Origin: Aestuariivita sp.
GTDB taxonomy: Bacteria; Pseudomonadota; Alphaproteobacteria; Rhodobacterales; Rhodobacteraceae
DNA: 64,000 nt
Direction: 5' to 3'
Assembly: GCF_021404545.1 (NCBI RefSeq)
Contig: NZ_JAAWWD010000035.1
Span: forward strand, 1 to 64,000
Position numbers and translations under genes: made by a program. Position 1 is the first letter of the stretch. Each line of letters starts with the position of its first letter. A model generated the notes under the pieces. That model saw only the letters and a program-made list of their open reading frames with translations. It ran no database searches and had not been told where the DNA came from. This document shows positions 16,840 through 25,477 of this stretch, one piece after another.

Positions 16840-17721
16840 TTAGCGCGCCGAGATCAGGACCTGCGTCTCGGCCCCCGCCTCGTTGAATGGCAAGCCCAGT
16901 TTCGGCAATACCGTGGTGCAGTCGGGATCGTTGGGAAACGACATGCAGCCCGGGCTGGTCTCGGGTGTGTTGCGCGTCAGATCCGAGGTCCCCAGAACCG
17001 GAGCGGGGTCGATGACGATCGTTTGGGCGGCGGGATCGAACCCCTCCAGCGTCACGGTCATCACATTGGGGTTGGCGCAGGGCGCGGCCGGTGCCTCGGT
17101 CCGCGAGGCCGCGCCGCACAGGGTCGAACCAAGATGTAGGAACCAGCCGCTGGCGCCTTCCGCCCCGCCCGCGCCTTCGGCATGGGTGCTGCTGGCGATG
17201 TTCATCCCGTCCGCCGTCACCGGGCTGGTCTCGAACTTGATAAATTTGTAGCCGCCGCGCCAGTTCCAGAACATCGCGGTCAGGTTCAGCGGCGAAGGCG
17301 CCAACGTCGGATCGCCGTGGTTCCAGTCAAAGGGCACACCCACATCGAAACGCACCCCGGTATAGGTGCCTTGGGGCGCAGTACCCCGCACGGTCGCGTT
17401 CATCTCGGCCGTTCCATTGGTGCAGGATCCCGTCGCGTCTTCGAAATCCAGCAGGGCAACGGTGTCTACCTGCCAGCGCCCATCCTCGTCGAGGGTTAGC
17501 GGCACCTCCGTGCCATCATCGGACATCAGCGAGATGTTCGAGACGAACATGCGATAGTCCAGCACCTGAACCGGCGTGCCGGTGCTGCCCAGCCCGCTAT
17601 AGGTCTGCGCGCAGGAAAACGGGGTTCCGCCCAACTCGGCGGCGAAAGTCAGGTCGATGGTTTGCTCAGCCAGGGCTGGCGTGGCCGCAAGACAAGCGGC
17701 CAGAACTGTGAAACGTGCCAT
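16840..17721 (-). CDS. mbnP: MbnP-family periplasmic copper-binding protein (metallo-mystery pair, four-Cys)
   Basis: Start ATG 17721 has GGAG nine bases upstream and gives 293 residues with signal MARFTVLAACLAATPALA. The mature protein begins QTIDLTFAAELGG and has the family traits: FSCAQTY, the VQVLDYRMFVSNI strand, FDVGVPFDWNHGD, the Trp-rich MFWNWRGGYKF, and paired cysteines late in the chain (PGCMSFPNDPDC). In this family one tryptophan is converted to kynurenine by the partner MbnH and helps bind Cu(I). Without the methanobactin genes next to it, the likely role is general periplasmic copper handling with the PCu(A)C protein. Confidence 0.88.
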   Translation of the reverse strand: MARFTVLAACLAATPALAEQTIDLTFAAELGGTPFSCAQTYSGLGSTGTPVQVLDYRMFVSNISLMSDDGTEVPLTLDEDGRWQVDTVALLDFEDATGSCTNGTAEMNATVRGTAPQGTYTGVRFDVGVPFDWNHGDPTLAPSPLNLTAMFWNWRGGYKFIKFETSPVTADGMNIASSTHAEGAGGAEGASGWFLHLGSTLCGAASRTEAPAAPCANPNVMTVTLEGFDPAAQTIVIDPAPVLGTSDLTRNTPETSPGCMSFPNDPDCTTVLPKLGLPFNEAGAETQVLISAR

Positions 17722-17783
17722 GATGCACTCCAAATGGCAGGCGCGGCGCGGGGCCACGCGGGATCAAAGATAGACGGGTTCGA

Positions 17784-18146
17784 TCAGGCCAAATGAGGGG
17801 GCGCGCGCGCGGGGTTGTTGGGGCGTGCGACCTGCGCGATCTCTGGAGCGGGCAGGAGGGGGGCGTTTGCAACAAAGACGGTCAGCCCGCGCGCCGGCGT
17901 CTGGGGCGGATCGCTCAGAACGGCCAACTCCAATTCGCGGCAGAAGGGGCAGTCGGGATGGGCATGCGGCGCCGTGCCATCGGCGCAGATATCCTCCCAC
18001 GATCCCCCCGCTGCCAGATAAGCGGCAAGTTCAGGGGCCATGAGAGCACTGTTTTGGCTGTGGGATGCAGGCATCAGGGCCGCGTTCACCACAAACAGCA
18101 TCGCCAGCGGCCAGATCACCAGATATCTCAAACCGTTCAGCACCAT
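17784..18146 (-). CDS. DUF2946-like small membrane-anchored protein, copper-associated
   Basis: The 120-residue product from ATG 18146 has one N-terminal membrane segment (YLVIWPLAMLFVVNAALM) and the motif ICADG...HPDCPFCREL, the cysteine/histidine pattern of DUF2946-type proteins found beside copper genes. GGGAGG lies almost against the ATG; the following GTG codon is a possible alternative start with better spacing. It precedes mbnP on the same strand with a 62-base gap, so it may head the copper operon. Metal binding is inferred from the Cys/His content and the neighbours. Confidence 0.6.
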   Translation of the reverse strand: MVLNGLRYLVIWPLAMLFVVNAALMPASHSQNSALMAPELAAYLAAGGSWEDICADGTAPHAHPDCPFCRELELAVLSDPPQTPARGLTVFVANAPLLPAPEIAQVARPNNPARAPPHLA

Positions 18147-18364
18147 GCCTCCCAAAACCCGCTTGGTCGCTCCACAGCGGACGATATCGCGTTTGGCGGC
18201 CCACAAAAAGGGCCTTTCGATCCAGCGTCGATCAATGACCAGAACCGTCTGACACCACTGCCACACCGATCGGTCGGAGGTTTGAACCTTAAGCCCGGTG
18301 GAGCTGCGCCGCGACCCCTTGCGGCGCAATCGCGGTCAGACCGCGGCGCGGCTGCCTTCACCGC

Positions 18365-19768
18365 CTATTGATCGTACCGGGTCGCGCCGCGGCGGCGGGC
18401 GTCAAGCGGTTCGGACAGAACCACGGCGTGATGCGCGCGCTGGTCACAGTTCAGCCGTGGACAGACCCGGCAGTTGATGCCGATGGGTGTGATACGCCCT
18501 TCGGAAAGCGCCAGCCCCTCAGCATAGCCGATGGACTTGACATGCTCGACCGCGCAGCCCATCGCCACCGCCAGCCGCACATCCTGCGCATAGCGCGTGA
18601 CCGAGGGACGGTTGACCGTGCGGGAGAACACGAAGAACCGGCTTGCGTCAGGCATTTCGACGAATTGCGGCACAATGCGCCCTGGCGTACGGAACGATGT
18701 ATGGACCTCCAGCCGGGGACAGGCGCCGCCATATTCGGCCAGATGAAAATCGGTGGCGTTGAATCGCTTGGTAACATTCCCCGCCTTATCGATTCGCAGA
18801 AAGAAGAACGGCACCCCTCGCGCGCCGCTGCGTTGCAGCGTGGTGGCGCGGTGGCAGGCCTGTTCGAAACTGACCCCGAACCGGGTGGCGAGATGGGCGA
18901 AGTCGTACTTGCAGGCCAGCGCCTCGGCCAGAAAGGCGCCGTAGGGCATCAACACGGCGGCGGCGAAATAATTGGCCAGTTCAACCCGGCAGCGGGTCAC
19001 GCCGCGCGGGTCGTCGAAACCCGCCTCCGCCAGCAGCCGGTCCAGCACTGCCTCCTGCTCGATCAGACCGCATACATGAACCAGTTGAAACACGCGGTTG
19101 GGATGATCCAGCGCCTCTGACAGCAGGACAACGCGCCGATCCTCGTCATAGGTGCGCAACCCGCCCGACATCTGCGCCACCGGGACCACCTGCACCGTCA
19201 AGCCCAGCGCATCGCGCATCCGAGCCTTTAGGGCGGCATAGACATCGTCGGGTGCCACGGATGCGCCCGCCCAGAACCCGGCAGCTGCCGTTTCCAGTTC
19301 GGGGAAGTGGTTCTTGTGGCTGCGAAAGAAGTTATGCACCGTGGCTTCGGGTGCGGCGCCGGGTGGGCCAACCTCCTGATCATGCGCTTCGGTCACCGAC
19401 ATCAGCCGATCGGTCGCGGCAAGATAGGCGCGGTGCAGGCGCAAAAACGCGGCCGCCAGATCCGGGCTGTGCGACAGGGCCGCACGCAGCTGCGGCAGGT
19501 CCGGACCGCCGGACGAGAACAGCGGATCCTGAAGTGCTGCGCGCAGATCGGCAAGCACAGCGGTATCCTCATCCTCGGCGATGTCGCGCCAGTCCACGCC
19601 ATACACCTCAAGCAATTTCAGAAGGACCGGCACAGACACGCTGCGCTCATTCTTTTCCAGCAGGTTTACATAAGAGGTGCTGATGCCCAGCGCCCGGCCC
19701 ATATCGGCCTGGGTCTGGCGGCTTTCCTTGCGCAGGCGACGCAGGCGGGGTCCGATGAACACTTTCAT
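18365..19768 (-). CDS. ScfR-type (PccR/RamB-like) short-chain acyl-CoA regulator
   Basis: The 467-residue protein has an N-terminal XRE helix-turn-helix (QTQADMGRALGISTSYVNLLEKNERS), a long middle, an ImmA/IrrE-like domain (residues about 190-310, with CRVELANYFAAAVLMPYGAF) and a C-terminal domain with PRLEVH and CRVCPRLNCDQRAH. This is the layout of the short-chain fatty acyl-CoA regulators PccR, RamB and PrpR. It diverges from sgaA, with an inverted repeat between them. The likely role is control of the adjacent serine-cycle genes in response to an acyl-CoA, and autoregulation. GTG 19774 is an alternative start two codons earlier. Confidence 0.87.
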   Translation of the reverse strand: MKVFIGPRLRRLRKESRQTQADMGRALGISTSYVNLLEKNERSVSVPVLLKLLEVYGVDWRDIAEDEDTAVLADLRAALQDPLFSSGGPDLPQLRAALSHSPDLAAAFLRLHRAYLAATDRLMSVTEAHDQEVGPPGAAPEATVHNFFRSHKNHFPELETAAAGFWAGASVAPDDVYAALKARMRDALGLTVQVVPVAQMSGGLRTYDEDRRVVLLSEALDHPNRVFQLVHVCGLIEQEAVLDRLLAEAGFDDPRGVTRCRVELANYFAAAVLMPYGAFLAEALACKYDFAHLATRFGVSFEQACHRATTLQRSGARGVPFFFLRIDKAGNVTKRFNATDFHLAEYGGACPRLEVHTSFRTPGRIVPQFVEMPDASRFFVFSRTVNRPSVTRYAQDVRLAVAMGCAVEHVKSIGYAEGLALSEGRITPIGINCRVCPRLNCDQRAHHAVVLSEPLDARRRGATRYDQ

Positions 19769-19787
19769 AGACACTTACATACCGAAA

Positions 19788-19830
19788 ATTTTACAATTTT
19801 ACAATTTATACATTTGTAAAATTTTGCATT
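19788..19830. promoter_or_regulatory. operator-like repeats between the ScfR-type regulator and sgaA
   Basis: ATTTTACAA (19796-19804) and its perfect complement TTGTAAAAT (19814-19822) are separated by 9 bases. ATTTTACAA also starts at 19788, an 8-base tandem repeat, and TTTTGCA follows at 19822. The family is known to bind TTTGCAAA-like paired motifs. The site lies 20-60 bases before the regulator gene and about 80 bases before sgaA, so it could control both. The AT-rich block stands out in GC-rich surroundings. Confidence 0.6.
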
Positions 19831-19907
19831 CACAGCAGGACCCGGAACCGTTTCGAGAATCGCGGTTTCGCAGGCATGGTGCCCGAAATTTCAGCAGGAG
19901 TTGAGAC

Positions 19908-21113
19908 ATGCGCACCGGACAGACCCACCTTTTCATCCCTGGCCCCACCAATGTGCCAGAGGCTGTTCGTCAATCCATGAATGTGCCGATGCAGGACATG
20001 CGCGCGCCAGATTTCGGCGATCTGACACTGGGCCTTTTCCGCGATCTGAAAGAGGTGCTGCGCACCGAAACCGGCGAAGTGATGATCTTTCCCGGCTCGG
20101 GAACCGCCGCGTGGGAGGCCGCGATCACCAACACGCTGAACCCCGGAGACAGGGTGCTGATGAGCCGGACCGGTCAGTTTTCCACCCTATGGGTCGAAAT
20201 GGCCGAACGTCTTGGCCTGGAGGTCGAGGTGATCGACCTGCCTTGGGGGGCCGTTGTACCGGTCAAGGAATACGCCCGGCGCCTGGGCAATGACAAATAT
20301 GATGAGATCAAGGCCGTCTTCGTCACCCATAACGAAACCGCGACCGGGGTGACCTCTGACGTGGCCGCGGTGCGCCGGGTGATGGACGAGTGTTTCCACG
20401 ACGCGCTGCTTTTTGTGGACGGGGTGTCCTCTATCGGCTCGATCGAGTTCCGCATGGACGACTGGGGCGTCGATCTGGCCGTCACCGGCAGTCAGAAGGG
20501 GCTGATGCTGCCTGCGGGCCTCGGCATCCTCGGGATCAGCCAAAAGGCGCTGGAGGCCAGCAAGACCGCAACCATGCGCCGCGCCTATTTCGAGTTCTCG
20601 GATATGCGGGCGTTGAACGCGGATGGATATTTTCCGTACACACCGCCCACACAGCTCTTTCATGGGTTGCGAAAATCGCTTGACCGGATCCTGCGCGAGG
20701 AAGGTCTCGATACCGTGATCGCCCGCCACCATCGGCTGGCCGAAGGCGTCCGGCGCGGGATCGCGGCCTGGGGCCTGGATCTGGTGGCCGAACACCATAC
20801 GCTTTTCTCCGATACCGTCTCGGCCATCCGGGTGCCGACGGATGTGGACGCGCGCGAGGTGCTGCGCATCGCCTATAAGGAGTACAACACCTCCTTCGGC
20901 TCGGGCCTGGCACGGCTCGCGGGCAAGGTGTTCCGCATCGGCCATTTGGGCGACATGAACGAGGGGATGTGCCTGACCGCGCTGTCGATTGCCGAGATGT
21001 CGCTGCTGCGCGCAGGCGTGCCGCTGCAACTGGGATCGGGGGTTGGTGCCGCCCAATCCTATTTCGCCTTTGACGGGCAGATCGCGCCCGCCATGCGCGT
21101 CGCCGCCGAGTAA
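19908..21113 (+). CDS. sgaA: serine-glyoxylate aminotransferase
   Basis: SgaA transfers the amino group of serine to glyoxylate, giving hydroxypyruvate and glycine, a core serine-cycle step. The 401-residue class V PLP enzyme begins GQTHLFIPGPTNVPEAVRQSM and has the PLP lysine in DLAVTGSQKGLMLPAGLG near residue 200. GSGTAAWEAAI is the phosphate-binding part. AGGAG lies about 10 bases before ATG 19908. It is followed 30 bases later by malyl-CoA lyase and then both malate-CoA ligase subunits, which fixes the pathway assignment. Confidence 0.95.
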   Translation: MRTGQTHLFIPGPTNVPEAVRQSMNVPMQDMRAPDFGDLTLGLFRDLKEVLRTETGEVMIFPGSGTAAWEAAITNTLNPGDRVLMSRTGQFSTLWVEMAERLGLEVEVIDLPWGAVVPVKEYARRLGNDKYDEIKAVFVTHNETATGVTSDVAAVRRVMDECFHDALLFVDGVSSIGSIEFRMDDWGVDLAVTGSQKGLMLPAGLGILGISQKALEASKTATMRRAYFEFSDMRALNADGYFPYTPPTQLFHGLRKSLDRILREEGLDTVIARHHRLAEGVRRGIAAWGLDLVAEHHTLFSDTVSAIRVPTDVDAREVLRIAYKEYNTSFGSGLARLAGKVFRIGHLGDMNEGMCLTALSIAEMSLLRAGVPLQLGSGVGAAQSYFAFDGQIAPAMRVAAE

Positions 21114-21143
21114 CCCTGACACACAGATCGGAACCACACGCCC

Positions 21144-22085
21144 ATGTCTCACATGCTGTACCCCCTGCGCAGGCAACGCCTGCAGCGGTCCGAACTGGCG
21201 GTGCCGGCCTCGAACCCAACGATGATCGACAAGGCTGCCGACGGCCCTGCGGATTACGTCTTTCTCGATCTCGAAGACGCCGTCGCCCCTCCGGAAAAGG
21301 AACAGGCCCGAAAGAATGCGGTCCAGGCGCTCAACGACATCGACTGGGCGGGCAAGGGCAAGACCGTGTCGGTGCGCATCAACGGGCTCGACACCCATTA
21401 CATGTACCGCGATGTGGTCGATGTGATGGAGCAGGCCGGCGACCGCGTGCATACGCTCTTGGTGCCCAAGGTGGGGGTCCCCTCCGATCTCTATATGGTC
21501 GAGGCGATGGTCAATCAGATCGAACAGGGTTGCGGCATGGACACCCGCGTGGGTCTTGAGGCACTGATCGAAACCGCGCTCGGCATGGCCAATGTCGAGG
21601 CGATCGCCCAGTTCGGCGGCAGGCTCGAGGCGCTGCATTTCGGGGTCGCGGATTACGCCGCCTCGATGCGGGCGCGCACCACCAATATCGGCGGGCTGAA
21701 CCCCGATTACCCGGGCGATCAGTGGCATGCCTCGATCACCCGGATGGTGATTGCCTGCCGCGCCTATGGCCTGCGCGCCATCGACGGGCCGTTCGGCGAT
21801 TTCAGCGATCCCGACGGCTACACCGCCGGGGCCAAGCGCGCCGCGGCCCTGGGCTGCGAAGGTAAATGGGCGATCCATCCTTCCCAAGTCGATCTCGCCA
21901 ACGCGGTCTTCAGCCCGCCCGAGGCGGAGGTCGCCAAGGCCCACCGCATCATCGACGAATTGCGCAAAGCCGAAAGCGAGGGGCGCGGAGCGGCCTCCCT
22001 CGATGGCAAGATGATCGACGCGGCCTCCGAAAAAATGGCCCGCAACGTCATCGAGGTGGCCGAAGCGATCACCGCCAAGGCCTGA
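21144..22085 (+). CDS. mcl: L-malyl-CoA/beta-methylmalyl-CoA lyase
   Basis: This 313-residue HpcH/HpaI-CitE family enzyme cleaves malyl-CoA to acetyl-CoA and glyoxylate. Visible marks are the N-terminal [16 protein letters not shown], the Mg-binding [14 protein letters not shown], the catalytic [12 protein letters not shown] segment and [15 protein letters not shown]. The tail [14 protein letters not shown] is characteristic of the family. In the serine cycle it works right after malate-CoA ligase; the same enzyme class serves the ethylmalonyl-CoA pathway. The operon context supports the serine-cycle role. Confidence 0.94.
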   Translation: MSHMLYPLRRQRLQRSELAVPASNPTMIDKAADGPADYVFLDLEDAVAPPEKEQARKNAVQALNDIDWAGKGKTVSVRINGLDTHYMYRDVVDVMEQAGDRVHTLLVPKVGVPSDLYMVEAMVNQIEQGCGMDTRVGLEALIETALGMANVEAIAQFGGRLEALHFGVADYAASMRARTTNIGGLNPDYPGDQWHASITRMVIACRAYGLRAIDGPFGDFSDPDGYTAGAKRAAALGCEGKWAIHPSQVDLANAVFSPPEAEVAKAHRIIDELRKAESEGRGAASLDGKMIDAASEKMARNVIEVAEAITAKA

Positions 22086-22095
22086 CATCCCGTAG

Positions 22096-22113
22096 GGCGG
22101 GACTTGTCCCGCC
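22096..22113. repeat. REP-like palindrome between mcl and mtkA
   Basis: GGCGGGAC and GTCCCGCC form a perfect 8-bp inverted repeat with two bases between. It lies between the mcl stop and the mtkA ribosome-binding site. The short GC-rich palindrome resembles dispersed intergenic elements; whether it is repeated elsewhere in the genome cannot be seen here. Confidence 0.5.
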
Positions 22114-22135
22114 TCCCCTGTCAAGGAGACCCGAT

Positions 22136-23311
22136 ATGGACATCCACGAATACCAAGCCAAGGACATTCTGGCCCGTTTCGGCGTGCCCGTGCCACGCGG
22201 CGGGCTGGCCTACTCCCCCGAACAGGCAGGCTACCGCGCCCGCGAACTGGGCGGCGAGGCCTGGGTCGTCAAAGCCCAGATCCATTCCGGCGGCCGCGGC
22301 GAGGCGGGCGGCGTGAAGCTTTGCAGGAGCGAGGACCAGGTGCGCGATTACGCCGCCACGCTCTTTGGTCACCGGCTGATCACCAAACAGACCGGCGCGC
22401 GCGGCAAGGATGTCTACCGCGTCTGGGTCGAGGGTGCTTGCGATATCGCGCAGGAGCTGTATCTCGGCTTCGTGCTCGACCGCAAATCGGAACGGATCAT
22501 GATCGTGGCCTCCGCCCAGGGCGGGATGGAGATCGAGGATCTGGCCCAGGATCAGCCCGAAGCGCTGGTGCGCATGATCATCGACCCCGCCGTGGGCCTG
22601 GTGGATTATCAGGCACGGGAGCTGGCCTTTCGGCTGGGGCTCGAAGGCGGGCAGATCGCCCAGATGGTCACCGTGCTTCAGGCCTGTCACCGGGCCTATA
22701 GTGAGCTCGATGCGATGATGGTCGAGATCAATCCGCTGGTGATCACCGGCTCGGGCGATCTGGTCGCACTCGATGCCAAGATGTCGTTTGACACCAACGC
22801 GCTTTACCGCCGCCCCGATGTGGCTGCCCTGCGCGATCCCAGCCAGGAGGACCCGCGCGAGGCGATGGCCGCCGATCACGGGCTGGCCTATGTCGGGCTC
22901 GACGGCGATATCGGCTGCATCATCAACGGCGCGGGCCTTGCCATGGCCACGATGGACATGATCAAGCTGTCGGGCGGGGAGCCTGCGAATTTCCTCGACA
23001 TCGGTGGCGGGGCCAGCCCCGAACGGGTCTGTCAGGCGTTCCGCACGGTGCTGTCGGATGCCAATGTCAGTGTGATCCTCGTCAATATCTTTGCCGGGAT
23101 CAACCGCTGCGACTGGATCGCGAACGGGGTTGTGCAGGCTTACAAAGAGGTCGGTCTGACCCTGCCGGTCGTGGTCCGGCTTGCCGGCACCAATGTGGCC
23201 GAAGGTCAGGCGATCCTGCGCGGATCGGGCCTGCCCATCACCGCCACTGACACGCTGGCCGAGGCGGCAGAAGCCGCAGTTGCCGCCCGCCCGCATCCCG
23301 TCGCCGCATAA
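22136..23311 (+). CDS. mtkA: malate-CoA ligase (malate thiokinase) beta subunit
   Basis: MtkA and MtkB make L-malyl-CoA from malate, CoA and ATP. The 391-residue subunit is related to SucC, beginning [20 protein letters not shown], with ATP-grasp features [15 protein letters not shown] and EINPLV, and a C-terminal CoA-ligase domain with [13 protein letters not shown] and [14 protein letters not shown] SucCD succinyl-CoA synthetase would be expected beside TCA-cycle genes; here the sgaA-mcl neighbours favour malate thiokinase. AAGGAG precedes ATG 22136. Confidence 0.93.
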   Translation: MDIHEYQAKDILARFGVPVPRGGLAYSPEQAGYRARELGGEAWVVKAQIHSGGRGEAGGVKLCRSEDQVRDYAATLFGHRLITKQTGARGKDVYRVWVEGACDIAQELYLGFVLDRKSERIMIVASAQGGMEIEDLAQDQPEALVRMIIDPAVGLVDYQARELAFRLGLEGGQIAQMVTVLQACHRAYSELDAMMVEINPLVITGSGDLVALDAKMSFDTNALYRRPDVAALRDPSQEDPREAMAADHGLAYVGLDGDIGCIINGAGLAMATMDMIKLSGGEPANFLDIGGGASPERVCQAFRTVLSDANVSVILVNIFAGINRCDWIANGVVQAYKEVGLTLPVVVRLAGTNVAEGQAILRGSGLPITATDTLAEAAEAAVAARPHPVAA

Positions 23312-23336
23312 GCCCCATAAACGGAGGACCCCGCAC

Positions 23337-24233
23337 ATGGCTATTGTGATAGATGAAACGACACGCGTTCTGGTCCAGGGTATCTCGGGCCGGATCGGCC
23401 AGTTCCATACCCAGGAGATGATCGAGGCGGGCACCAAGGTCGTCGGCGGCGTCACACCCGGCAAGGGCGGCACGAGCGTACTCAACCGCCCCGTTTTCAA
23501 CACCGTGCGCGAGGCGGTCGAGGCGACCGGCGCCGAGGCGAGCCTGCTTTTTGTCCCGCCCCCCTTTGCGGCGGATGCAATGATGGAGGCCGCCGATGCG
23601 GGCATCAAGACCTCTGTCTGCGTGACCGACGGCATTCCCGCCCAGGACATGATGCGCGTCAAACGCTTCCTGCGCCGTTATCCGCGCGCGCGCAAGATGC
23701 GCCTGATCGGGCCGAACTGCGCGGGCGTGATCTCTCCCGGCAAGGGCTTCATGGGCATCATGCCCCCCGCTATCTACACCCCCGGCCGCGTGGGCATCGT
23801 GGGCCGCTCGGGCACGCTGGGCTATGAGGCGGCCAGCCAGATGCAGGCGCTGGGGATCGGTGTGTCGACCTCCGTCGGCATCGGCGGCGATCCGATCAAC
23901 GGATCGTCCTTCCGCGATATTCTGGAGCTGTTCGAGGCCGATCCCGACACCGACGCGGTGATGATGATCGGCGAGATCGGCGGCCCGCAGGAGGCCGAAG
24001 CGGCCGCCTTCGTGCGTGATCGCATGACCAAACCGGTGGTGGCCTTTGTCGCGGGCCTCTCCGCACCGCGGGGTCGGCAGATGGGCCATGCCGGTGCGAT
24101 CATCTCGGCATTCGGCGAAAGCGCGCAGGAAAAAGTCGAGATCTTGCAAGAGGTCGGCATCACCGTGGCCCCGAATCCTTCGGCGATGGGAGCAACGATG
24201 GCCCAGGTTCTGGGCGGCAAGGCAGCCGCCTGA
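23337..24233 (+). CDS. mtkB: malate-CoA ligase (malate thiokinase) alpha subunit
   Basis: The 298-residue SucD-like subunit begins MAIVIDETTRVLVQGISGRIGQFH, binds CoA through its Rossmann domain, and has the phosphohistidine motif GHAGAIISAFG near residue 245. GIGGDPINGSSF is also family-typical. CGGAGGA lies well placed before ATG 23337, 25 bases after mtkA. It completes the malyl-CoA synthesis step of the serine cycle and is the last gene of the sgaA operon, converging on the HTH-citrate synthase gene 14 bases away. Confidence 0.93.
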   Translation: MAIVIDETTRVLVQGISGRIGQFHTQEMIEAGTKVVGGVTPGKGGTSVLNRPVFNTVREAVEATGAEASLLFVPPPFAADAMMEAADAGIKTSVCVTDGIPAQDMMRVKRFLRRYPRARKMRLIGPNCAGVISPGKGFMGIMPPAIYTPGRVGIVGRSGTLGYEAASQMQALGIGVSTSVGIGGDPINGSSFRDILELFEADPDTDAVMMIGEIGGPQEAEAAAFVRDRMTKPVVAFVAGLSAPRGRQMGHAGAIISAFGESAQEKVEILQEVGITVAPNPSAMGATMAQVLGGKAAA

Positions 24234-24247
24234 TCCGACCCACACGC

Positions 24248-25405
24248 TCAGGTCGCGACGCTCACGAACCGCGCGCGCGGGCGGATGATCTGACCGCTCT
24301 CGATCTGTTCGATCGCATGAGCGGTCCAGCCCACCGTGCGGGCAACCGCGAAGAGGGTGAAGGCCGCCGCCTCCGGCAGAGCGTAGGCTTCGGCCATAGC
24401 CGCCAGAGCGGCGTCGATATTGGGCGCCATCCCCAGACGCTGCGACAGCGCGCGCGCTTGCTGGACCGCCGGACACCCCTCACCCATCGCCTCAAAGAGG
24501 GCGGTGGCGCGCACATCTCCTTCGGGGTAATGCGGGTGTCCAAATCCAAACCCATACGGCGTTAGTTCACGATGAGACGCCAGAAATGCCTCCATCGCGT
24601 CTGGATCCGCCCCGGTCCGGAGAGCCTCGCGCGCCTTGAGCGCGACCCCGCCATGGCGCGGACCAGACAGCGTCGCCAGACCGGCAAGGATCGCCGCGGG
24701 CAGGCTGGCTCCGGTTGACGCGCAGATCCGTACCGCAAAGGTCGACGGGTTCAGGTCATGATCGCTGAGCAGCACAAGCGCGCGGCGGATCGTGTCCTCG
24801 CCGCTTGGGTCAACAGCCCAATGTCGGGCCAATTGGCCGTGGATCGGCACCCCACTCTCCAAATCCCGGCCCAGCAGGGCCCGCGTCAGCCCGAAAAGAA
24901 GCTGCGCGCCTTCCCCCGCAAGTTCGGCGCGGGGCCTGCCCTGCATCGGCGCGGCCCGGGCGGCTCGTCCCGCCAGATCAGCAAGCCCTCGCGCCAAAGG
25001 CGTTTTGCCGTCTGGACCGTCTTGCCCCCGCCCATAGCCCGGGGTGATCGCGGACATGCGCCAATGCAGCGCGGCGATCTGCTCCAGCGTCATCCAGTCG
25101 GCCAGTTCCACCGCACGCCGCCTGCCAAACCAGAGCATGCCGTCGCGCACCTCGGCCACGGAGGTGTCGAGCACCGGATCGCCCCAGCGGATCGCGCCTG
25201 CCGCCACATCTGCCCGTGCGCGCGGGCGGCGGTGCCTTGCCGCCAACGCCTCCACATCCGCGCGCGCGTAAAGGCTGCGCCTTGGATCCGCGTGATCCCG
25301 GCACGCACGGAGCAGACCCCGGCTGACGTAAGCGTAAAGCGTCTGGCGCCGCACGCCCAGCACCGCGCAGGCAGTTCCGGCATCCATCCAATCCCGATCA
25401 GTCAT
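24248..25405 (-). CDS. citrate-synthase-family protein with N-terminal helix-turn-helix
   Basis: The 385-residue protein starts with an excisionase/MerR-like helix-turn-helix (DAGTACAVLGVRRQTLYAYVSRGLL, then a YARADVEAL motif, residues 1-60). The rest is a citrate-synthase fold with ILAGLATLSGPRHGGV (CoA/oxaloacetate-binding His), TPYGFGFGHPHYPEGDVRA and a C-terminal RARFV, as in GltA-like enzymes. Such fusions could be bifunctional or DNA-binding sensors using the citrate-synthase pocket. It diverges from a CoA-transferase gene, with palindromic sequence between. Whether it makes citrate, a methylcitrate-like product or only regulates is not known. Confidence 0.8.
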   Translation of the reverse strand: MTDRDWMDAGTACAVLGVRRQTLYAYVSRGLLRACRDHADPRRSLYARADVEALAARHRRPRARADVAAGAIRWGDPVLDTSVAEVRDGMLWFGRRRAVELADWMTLEQIAALHWRMSAITPGYGRGQDGPDGKTPLARGLADLAGRAARAAPMQGRPRAELAGEGAQLLFGLTRALLGRDLESGVPIHGQLARHWAVDPSGEDTIRRALVLLSDHDLNPSTFAVRICASTGASLPAAILAGLATLSGPRHGGVALKAREALRTGADPDAMEAFLASHRELTPYGFGFGHPHYPEGDVRATALFEAMGEGCPAVQQARALSQRLGMAPNIDAALAAMAEAYALPEAAAFTLFAVARTVGWTAHAIEQIESGQIIRPRARFVSVAT

Positions 25406-25406
25406 A

Positions 25407-25444
25407 GGTTGATTATCTTTATCAAGATTGAGTGCGGATCAACC
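25407..25444. promoter_or_regulatory. operator candidate between HTH-citrate synthase and CoA-transferase
   Basis: TTGAT (25409-25413) and ATCAA (25421-25425) form an inverted repeat with 7 bases between. GGTTGAT (25407-25413) and ATCAACC (25438-25444) form a second, wider pair. The block is AT-rich and fills the short gap between divergent starts, so binding of the HTH protein here is plausible but inferred. Confidence 0.45.
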
Positions 25445-25477
25445 CAACGCGTATCCCTGGAGCAAAAGGAGACAGCC

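Noticed and set aside
20187-22196. Very long minus-strand open frame across sgaA and mcl
   Set aside because: It is a shadow of GC-rich codon use on the plus strand; residues are His/Arg/Gly-rich and unlike a folded protein.
24758-25477. N-terminal extension of the CoA-transferase
   Set aside because: The stretch is antisense to the citrate-synthase-like gene and has no protein-like pattern; ATG 25478 has a good ribosome-binding site.
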